Program-made: the position numbers and the translations under genes | Assembly: GCF_018638295.1 (NCBI RefSeq) | Contig: NZ_JABTTS010000006.1 | Span: 1 to 64,000 of the forward strand | DNA: 64,000 nt | Source: Streptomyces sp. CHD11 | Lineage (GTDB): Bacteria; Actinomycetota; Actinomycetes; Streptomycetales; Streptomycetaceae | Direction: 5' to 3' | In this document: positions 59,139 to 64,000 of the stretch, one piece after another | How positions within the stretch are numbered: the stretch's first letter is position 1 | Layout: every line of letters starts with the position of its first letter | Notes under the pieces: generated by a model | Told to the model about the DNA's origin: nothing | What the model saw: only the letters and a program-made list of their open reading frames with translations | The model's database searches: none

Positions 59139-59309
59139 GTGCCGTCCCGCGAACCCGGTCACCCGGGTACCCCCGAAGAGCGAGCGCTGCGGGCCGAACA
59201 GGTCCGTATCGGTCTGCGCGAGTGGAACGGCTACGACCCGGGCGAAAGTGATCTGGTGACTCTCGACGCGGAGCTGGACCGGCGGCTGCGCGAGGCCGGC
59301 GCGAGGTGA
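59139..59309 (+). CDS. Small hypothetical protein behind the toxin
   Basis: 56 aa from GTG 59139, one base after the toxin stop. ALRAEQVRIGLREWNGYDPGESDLVTLDAELDRRL is a helical acidic segment, preceded by a Pro/Glu start. Seems translationally linked to the toxin-antitoxin pair. Family not recognised. Confidence 0.6.
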   Translation: MPSREPGHPGTPEERALRAEQVRIGLREWNGYDPGESDLVTLDAELDRRLREAGAR

Positions 59310-59486
59310 CCACAGTGGCCCGCCTCTCCGGCTCCCGACCCTGATTCCTCCGAACCCCGAAGGGCTGTCGGACCTCACCCGTAGAGTGGAGCGTGATCGA
59401 TTCCGGTCGCTCCGGACCTGCGCTCCAGGCCCCCGGAGCGATCGGATCGCACGCCGGGACACGGGAGACGGGGGCCGCAGCGCGTC

Positions 59487-59904
59487 ATGAGACCCACACT
59501 CGCCGCGCAGACACTGCGTGACACGACGGTCGAGTACCTGACGACGACGTTCGCGCTGGCCGAGCCCGACACCCAGGACGCGCTGGAGGACTTCCTCACC
59601 GACCCGGCCGACGGGCTCTTCCGCGGGCCGTACCTGCGCATCCGGCGGCCCTTCCGGACGGCGGAGGACGGCTGGCAGCGCCACCTGGACCGGTACCCGG
59701 CCGACTTCCCGCCGCCGTACGCTCACCAGGCCGGGCGTTCGCGCGGCTGACCGGCAAGGAAGGTCACCGCCCCGAGCCCACGCTGGTGACCACCGGCACC
59801 GGCTCCGGCAAGACCGAGTCCTTCCTCATCCCCGTGCTCGACCACGACGGGCGAGGGAAGCCGGGAAGCACGGCATCAAGGCCGTCCTGCTGTCGCGGCG
59901 ATAA
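59487..59904 (+). pseudogene. Frameshifted N-terminal remnant of a DEAD/DEAH helicase
   Basis: ATG 59487 begins LAAQTLRDTTVEYLTTTFAL ... GLFRGPYLRIRRPFRTAEDGW, the known start of large Streptomyces DEAD/DEAH helicases. After YAHQA the frame shifts near 59727: the continuation AFARLTGKEG...EPTLVTTGTGSGKTESFLIPVLDH (Walker A) is in another frame. A second shift near 59850 leads to KHGIKAVLL before TAA 59902. The remaining large part of the helicase is absent. Homologous full genes are often in defence loci. Confidence 0.85.
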
Positions 59905-59970
59905 AGCAGCTGCGGGTGTGCGACCCGACGGGATAAGTTCCTGCCAGTTCGGAAAAGGGGGAGAGCCGAC

Positions 59971-60702
59971 ATGGCGAAGCTGAACCAGATCATCGCGGTC
60001 GAGAAGGGTGTCAAGAGCAAGGCGCTCCAGGACATCACCGCCGCGCACCACAAGGTGCAGAAGCCGGCGCTGATGGCCGGTATCTCGCGTACGTACCAGC
60101 CGAAGGACGAGGAGGGCGAGCAGCTGCCGCCCGAGTCGACGCGGGTGCAGGTGCAGGGCGAGGACGTGCTGCGGGAGATGGCCGCCTCGCTGACCCGGCT
60201 GTTCGACGTGACCGCGACCAAGGACTGGGCGAACTGCGCGGCCCGCGCGGACGTGACCGTCGACGGGCGGACCGTCGTCGCCGATGTTCCGGTCAGCTAC
60301 CTGCTCTTCCTCGAGAAGCAGCTCACCGACCTGCACACCTTCGTCAAGAAGCTGCCCACCCTCGACGCCGCCGAGTCCTGGTCGCACGACCCGTCGACCG
60401 ACTGGTGGAAGACGGACTCGGTCCGCACGATCCGGACCAAGAAGGTGCCGCGCAACCACGTCAAGGCGGAGGCGACCGACAAGCACCCGGCGCAGGTCGA
60501 GGTGTACTACGAGGACGTGTCCATCGGGTACTGGACCACCGTGAAGTTCTCCGGGGCGCTCCCCGCGCGGCGGGTCAACGAGCTCACCGAGCGGGTCGAG
60601 AAGCTCCAGCAGGCGGTCAAGTTCGCCCGTGAGGAGGCCAACGGTGCCGAGGTCACCGACCAGCGGGTCGGGGACGCGGTGTTCGGGTACCTTTTCGGCT
60701 GA
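59971..60702 (+). CDS. DUF7873-type conserved protein (next to tRNA-like RNA)
   Basis: 243 aa, soluble, intact. MAKLNQIIAVEKGVKSKALQ, TAAHHKVQKPALMAGISRTYQ, EDVLREMAASLTRLFDVTATKDWANC, VPVSYLLFLEKQLTDLHTFVKKLP, VEVYYEDVSIGYWTTVKFSGALP. I know it as a conserved Streptomyces family (I believe DUF7873) with no assigned function. GGGGAG precedes ATG 59971. A hairpin terminator follows at 60730, then the tRNA-like RNA 210 bases downstream. Bias matches core genes, unlike the broken genes around it. Confidence 0.8.
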   Translation: MAKLNQIIAVEKGVKSKALQDITAAHHKVQKPALMAGISRTYQPKDEEGEQLPPESTRVQVQGEDVLREMAASLTRLFDVTATKDWANCAARADVTVDGRTVVADVPVSYLLFLEKQLTDLHTFVKKLPTLDAAESWSHDPSTDWWKTDSVRTIRTKKVPRNHVKAEATDKHPAQVEVYYEDVSIGYWTTVKFSGALPARRVNELTERVEKLQQAVKFAREEANGAEVTDQRVGDAVFGYLFG

Positions 60703-60729
60703 CGTGGCAGCACGTCACCACCATGATCG

Positions 60730-60751
60730 CCCCCGCGTGCGAGCGCGGGGG
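60730..60751 (+). terminator. Hairpin terminator after the DUF7873-type gene
   Basis: CCCCCGCG, loop TGCGAG, CGCGGGGG: perfect 8-bp stem 27 bases after the stop. Confidence 0.75.
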
Positions 60752-60912
60752 TGCGCTACGGGGCGCGGGCCGGACTGAGGACCGGTTCGCGCCAGGAGCG
60801 CAAGCTGAAACTGAAGTTCAGCCTGAAACGCGGCTCGCCGAGACGGCGGCCGCGGTCAATCTCAGACTCTCGCTCCAGTCTCAGTATCGCCGCCGATCGC
60901 CGGATCGACCGG

Positions 60913-61016
60913 GGACGGACATATGCCATCGGATGCGAGTTCGAATCTCGCCTGCACCTCTTCCACGGTGCGGTAGTTCAAAGGAAGAACACGACGGCTT
61001 CATGACTGATCCGTCC
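60913..61016 (+). ncRNA. Permuted tRNA-like / Y RNA-like structured RNA
   Basis: The parts of a tRNA occur in swapped order. T-arm: GCGAG-TTCGAAT-CTCGC (60935-60951). Acceptor 3' strand CTGCACC (60952-60958), an 8-base loop TCTTCCAC, acceptor 5' strand GGTGCGG (60967-60973), pairing over 7 bp with one G-T. Then TA, D-arm GTTC-AAAGGAA-GAAC (60976-60990) with the conserved GG. The anticodon-stem position is taken by a long stem joining the two ends: GCCATCG with CGACGGC (one mismatch) and outer GGACGGA (60913-60919) with TCCGTCC (61010-61016). This closed topology equals a circularly permuted tRNA or the tRNA-mimic module of bacterial Y RNAs. Ends approximate. Confidence 0.78.
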
Positions 61017-61096
61017 TCTTAAACGCCACCGGCGTGCGCATTGGGTGGCAGCCCCAGGGGCCCGGGAGCTGGATACGACTCCCGGGCTCCGCCACG

Positions 61097-61354
61097 TCAT
61101 CCCCGGGCCGCGACCAGGAGGACCGGGTGGAGCAGACCCAGGGATCCCGTGACGAGGCCGATGGCGCACGGGACCCTGCCGAGGCCCTGGTTCAGGCCGA
61201 GCAGCGCGAAGGTGACGGCCAGGCTGCCGCAGAGCAGCGGGATCGCGAGGCCGAGGAGGCCGGTGAACACGACGGCGACCGCGGCGGCGGTGCCGAGGGC
61301 GAGCGAGACGGGCCCGTAGAGGGTCGCGGGGCTGTCTGCGGATCCACTGGCCAC
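61097..61354 (-). CDS. Small DUF4190-like membrane protein
   Basis: 85 aa from GTG 61354, with GAGGAG 6 bases upstream. Two helices: LYGPVSLALGTAAAVAVVFTG and LLCGSLAVTFALLGLNQG, with a third weaker one (GLVTGSLGLLHPVLLVAA). Function unknown. It is divergent from the epimerase-like gene with a palindromic operator between. Confidence 0.65.
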   Translation of the reverse strand: MASGSADSPATLYGPVSLALGTAAAVAVVFTGLLGLAIPLLCGSLAVTFALLGLNQGLGRVPCAIGLVTGSLGLLHPVLLVAARG

Positions 61355-61385
61355 GGTGGGCTCCTCGCTCGAGGTCCGAGATGGT

Positions 61386-61437
61386 CGGCGTGCGGCGTGC
61401 GGCGGGCGGCGTGCGGCGTGCGGCGTGCGGCGGGCGG
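61386..61437. repeat. GTGCGGC 7-bp tandem repeat
   Basis: About seven units of GTGCGGC/GGGCGGC in tandem in the divergent promoter region, ending 38 bases before the palindrome at 61475. Confidence 0.85.
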
Positions 61438-61474
61438 ATGCCCGCACCGTCATCATGGCACGGCGGGCCCATTA

Positions 61475-61490
61475 TTTGAACATGTTCAAA
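61475..61490. promoter_or_regulatory. Perfect 16-bp palindromic operator
   Basis: TTTGAACATGTTCAAA is a perfect palindrome in a locally A/T-rich spot, 43 bases before the start of the epimerase-like gene. Such sites are typical of TetR or MarR dimers. No regulator gene is adjacent in this window. Confidence 0.7.
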
Positions 61491-61532
61491 AGAGCGCTAG
61501 GGTGGTGTCCTGGACGGAGGGCAGGCCGGCTG

Positions 61533-62504
61533 ATGAAGATCGTGATACCCGGGGGGACCGGGCAGGTGGGAACGGTCCTGAACCGCGCGCTGAGCGCGGC
61601 CGGACACGAGGTCGTGGTGCTGACCAGGCGGCCGGCGGCGCCGGGGGAGGTGGCCTGGGACGGCAGGACCACGGGGGCGTGGGCCGGCGAGGTCGACGGC
61701 AGCGACGTCGTGATCAACCTCGCCGGCCGCAGCGTGAGCTGCCGCTACACCCCCGCCAACCTCCGCGCCATGATGGACTCCCGGGTGCACTCCACCCGGG
61801 TCGTGGGTGAGGTGATCGGCGCCGCGGCGCGGCCTCCGCGGGTCTGGCTCCAGATGAGCACCGCCACCGTCTACGCCCACCGCTTCGACGCGCCCAACGA
61901 CGAGGCCACCGGCGTGATCGGCGGGACGGAGCCCGGCGTGCCCGGCTACTGGTCCTACAGCGTCGACATCGCCAGGGCCTGGGAGCGGGAGCAGGAGGAG
62001 GCCGACACCCCGGGCACCCGCAAGGTGGCCCTGCGCTCCGCCATGGTGATGAGCCCGGACCGGGGCGGTGTCTTCGACGTCCTGTCCTGGATGACCCGGC
62101 TCGGTCTGGGCGGGCCGGTCGCGGGCGGCGGGCAGTACGTGTCGTGGATCCACGACCACGACTTCGTCCGCGCGGTCGAGTTCCTGGCCGACCGTGACGA
62201 CCTCACCGGACCGGTGAACCTGGCGGCGCCCGAGCCCCTTCCGCAGCGGGTGTTCATGCGGCATCTGCGGAAGGCGTGGCGCATGCCGGTGGGGCTGCCC
62301 GCGACGCGGTGGATGGCCGAGGTGGGCGCGTTCGCACTCCGGTCGGACACCGAACTGCTGCTCAAGAGCCGCCGGGTGGTGCCCGGCCGGCTGCTCGACG
62401 CGGGTTTCGGCTTCACGCACCCGAGCTGGCCGGAGGCGGCCCGCGACCTGGCGCGGCGCCGACGGGACGGAGGGAGGGGCGGCTCCTCGAGTATCACTCT
62501 GTAG
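61533..62504 (+). CDS. TIGR01777-family NAD(P)-dependent epimerase-like protein (SDR39U1)
   Basis: 323 aa extended SDR. Nucleotide site VIPGGTGQVGTVLNRAL (GGxGxxG), VVINLAGRSVSCRYTPANLRAMMDSRVHSTRVV (family signature), QMSTATVYAHRF, YSVDIARAWEREQ, then a C-terminal DUF1731 part (RMPVGLPATRWMAEVGAFALRSDTELLLKSRRVVPGRL, LLDAGFGFTHPSWPEAARDL). Reaction unknown. ATG 61533 follows GGAGGGCAGG. A perfect palindrome lies in its promoter. Confidence 0.87.
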   Translation: MKIVIPGGTGQVGTVLNRALSAAGHEVVVLTRRPAAPGEVAWDGRTTGAWAGEVDGSDVVINLAGRSVSCRYTPANLRAMMDSRVHSTRVVGEVIGAAARPPRVWLQMSTATVYAHRFDAPNDEATGVIGGTEPGVPGYWSYSVDIARAWEREQEEADTPGTRKVALRSAMVMSPDRGGVFDVLSWMTRLGLGGPVAGGGQYVSWIHDHDFVRAVEFLADRDDLTGPVNLAAPEPLPQRVFMRHLRKAWRMPVGLPATRWMAEVGAFALRSDTELLLKSRRVVPGRLLDAGFGFTHPSWPEAARDLARRRRDGGRGGSSSITL

Positions 62505-62713
62505 TACATCGAGGCCACCACGCGTGACTTCCATCAGAACGCCTCGAGGATCCTCACCGCGGCCCAGTGCGCCGAGCGCGGCGAGCTAACACGGTGACCA
62601 GGAACGGACGGCCGGTCGCCGTACTGTCGCCCGTCGCGCCCATGGTCCTGGAGGGCGCGCGGCCGGAGGACGAGGACGCCTCGTCGACCGCGGTCCACTC
62701 GCGATGGGCCTGA
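62505..62713 (+). pseudogene. Frameshifted Phd/YefM antitoxin remnant
   Basis: Frame 1 reads YIEATTRDFHQNASRILTAA then ERGELT (62505-62590) without a start codon and runs into TGA at 62595. Frame 2 continues TVTRNGRPVAVLSPVAP from 62591 to TGA 62713. Together they match a full Phd antitoxin (RDFxQNxSRIL...RGxxxTVTRNGRPVAVLSPV). An indel of about 2 bases at GAGCTAACACGG breaks it. No toxin follows. Confidence 0.8.
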
Positions 62714-63154
62714 CTCACCGTGGGCGCGCAGTCCGCGCGCCGTGCCGATCCCCGGCTTCCGATCGGTCGCCCAGGCGGAGGGGGTCGCGGGGGCTGGAGA
62801 AGGGCGCGCTCACCCGGCGCGCGGATGACCGAGGCGCGGCGCGTTCTCGCCCCCCGTCGGGGCGGGCGGTGAAGGGGGCGCCCGGTCCGGGCGTTTCGTG
62901 CGGCAGCCGTCCCGCCCGTCGGTGCGTATCCGCGGTCCCCCGCGGATCCACCCCCACCCGACGGTGGGGAACGGCTGCCGCATCCCCCCTGGAGATGGCC
63001 TTCGGAAGCACCTTGCTCCAAGTGTGAAGCTTTTGTGGAGCAGAGTTGAGCATAGGTCCGTTACCGGCCGCAATGGGCCGGACGGACATAATCCGTTTGT
63101 GGAAGGTGTGCGTCTCGCGCGGCCCCGCGCCGCCGGTCCGCCGTCCTCGGCCCC

Positions 63155-63372
63155 GGCCCGTGTACGGCATCGCCGTCGCCAGGACCGTCGCGAACCGCAT
63201 GTTCGCCTCCGGTGGCAGTTCGGCCATGTGCCGCACCGTGCGGGCGACGTCCGCGACGTCCGTCACCGGCTCGGGAACGGTCTGTCCGTTCGCCTGGAGG
63301 ACGCCGGTCTCCATGCGCCGTGTCATGTCGGCCGCCGCGTTGCCGATGTCGATCTGGCCCACCGCGATCCGG
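63155..63372 (-). pseudogene. C-terminal remnant of an SDR oxidoreductase gene
   Basis: On the minus strand RIAVGQIDIGNAAADMTRRM, VPEPVTDVADVARTVRHMAELPPEANM and FATVLATAMPYTGRG match the last 70 residues of short-chain dehydrogenases (IDIGNAATDMT...PPEANVxFMTVMATxMPYVGRG). The Rossmann fold and catalytic residues are missing and the normal stop is lost. 62714-63154 holds nothing else I can support. Confidence 0.7.
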
Positions 63373-63510
63373 CTGCTGCCGTGGAACGCGGGCGCTGCCA
63401 CGGACGGCACCGGTTACGGGTCGGTAAACGTTGCATGACGATGTGCGTTCATCTGTTCATACTCCAGTTACCCTCCCGAGACCCGGTCCGGTCCGTGAAG
63501 GGGAATGTCC

Positions 63511-64000
63511 TTGAGTACTCCCGCCCACCGTCCCATGGCTCACCCGTCGGTGACTGGCGCGGCTCCGCAACGGCAGCGTCCGCCGAGGCTCGCCACGTCC
63601 CGGGAGCGCGCCCTCGCGGACATCCAGCGCACCGCGGGCAACCGGGCCGCGGTGACCGTCATGAGGTCCGGCGGGACCGGGACCACCGGGACCACCGGAA
63701 CCACCGGGAACGCCGGAACCACCGGGAACGCCGGGAGTACGGCCGAGGCCAAGGCCCCGGGGACGCCGGCGCCCACGAGCGGCGAAGCCGCCGCGAAGAG
63801 CAAGGCGTCCCCCGAGAAGAAGAGTTTTCACGACCGCGTCAGCCACGCCCTCGAAAGGGCCCAGCAGTCCTTCGCGCATCTCGACACCTGGGTCAGTAAC
63901 GTGCACTCTCCCGTCAACGCGGGATTCCTCAGCAAGGCCTCCGTCACCAACGATGCCGGTCTCAGACAGGACGTAGCCGCTTCGGGGGCCGCCGCCGTGG
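63511..64000 (+). CDS. N-terminal part of an eCIS-associated-type protein (cut by window edge)
   Basis: TTG 63511 (GAAGGGG 7-8 bases upstream) or ATG 63505 opens STPAHRPMAHPSVTGAAPQRQ, then ALADIQRTAGNRAAVTVM. The (L/I/V)QR-x-AGN motif marks proteins linked to extracellular contractile injection systems and DUF4157 peptidase-like toxins. A Gly-Thr-Thr/Gly-Asn-Ala repeat of about 22 residues follows (63671-63738), then a charged helical segment (KKSFHDRVSHALERAQQSFAHLDTWVSNVHS). The frame is open to the end of the window. Function cannot be told from this part. Confidence 0.7.
   Translation, partial: MSTPAHRPMAHPSVTGAAPQRQRPPRLATSRERALADIQRTAGNRAAVTVMRSGGTGTTGTTGTTGNAGTTGNAGSTAEAKAPGTPAPTSGEAAAKSKASPEKKSFHDRVSHALERAQQSFAHLDTWVSNVHSPVNAGFLSKASVTNDAGLRQDVAASGAAAV

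Noticed and set aside
60913..61016. Ordinary tRNA gene or two-piece tmRNA
   Set aside because: Halves are in inverted order, the anticodon loop is not closed normally, and no tmRNA tag frame or GGGGCTGA start is present.

Overview
This window is chromosomal DNA from an actinomycete, almost certainly a Streptomyces. GC content is very high, third codon positions are nearly all G or C, GTG starts are common, and many genes are coupled by GTGA/ATGA stop-start overlaps. Family markers agree: a complete conservon (cvnABCD plus P450), a DUF397/DUF5753 regulator pair, an SCO2322-family gene and a fused RNase HI/acid phosphatase. I see no intact transposase, integrase or CRISPR array, and no phage structural genes.

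Layout. 1-13.7 kb: mixed housekeeping and envelope genes, including a HAD phosphatase, a peptidoglycan-binding membrane protein, an MFS pump fused to a winged helix, a DUF1992 gene with an in-frame TGA, an FHA protein, an O-methyltransferase, a GT87-PAP2 fusion and an SLT-like secreted protein. 14-20 kb: an operon for an ECF-type cobalamin importer with two surface-anchored accessory proteins, behind a recognisable cobalamin riboswitch. 20.3-24.6 kb: a KstR-like TetR regulator divergent from a glycosyltransferase-methyltransferase-(alpha/alpha)6-barrel operon, with a KstR-type 14-bp operator between them. 24.7-36.3 kb: membrane and cell-wall genes, an MFS pump, NIF3, a zinc-ribbon protein that seems to start at CTG, RNase H/phosphatase, KDPG aldolase and YaaA. 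36.3-37.1 kb: two broken genes, then rnpB (RNase P RNA).

38.3-46.3 kb is an accessory island directly downstream of rnpB. It encodes a kinase-like/NB-ARC/TPR protein (1223 aa), a membrane-anchored NPCBM-like protein, a second protein with the same kinase-like N-terminus joined to a WD40-like C-terminus, and a four-helix membrane protein of the S-4TM pore-forming effector type. I read this as a candidate, possibly undescribed, NLR-like conflict or antiphage system: two sensors sharing a phosphotransferase-like module, plus a membrane-permeabilising effector.

46.6-56.5 kb: an M23 peptidase, a putative Zur-controlled permease/TIGR03943 pair, and the conservon with two convergent P450s; the conservon P450 lacks the ExxR arginine. 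56.7-59.3 kb: DUF397/DUF5753, an anti-sigma-like ATPase and a Phd/RelE toxin-antitoxin pair. 59.5-63.4 kb is a graveyard with a frameshifted helicase, a frameshifted Phd antitoxin and an SDR tail. It surrounds an intact DUF7873-type gene and, behind it, an RNA that folds like a circularly permuted tRNA or bacterial Y RNA. The window ends inside a gene carrying the QRTAGN motif typical of eCIS-associated proteins.
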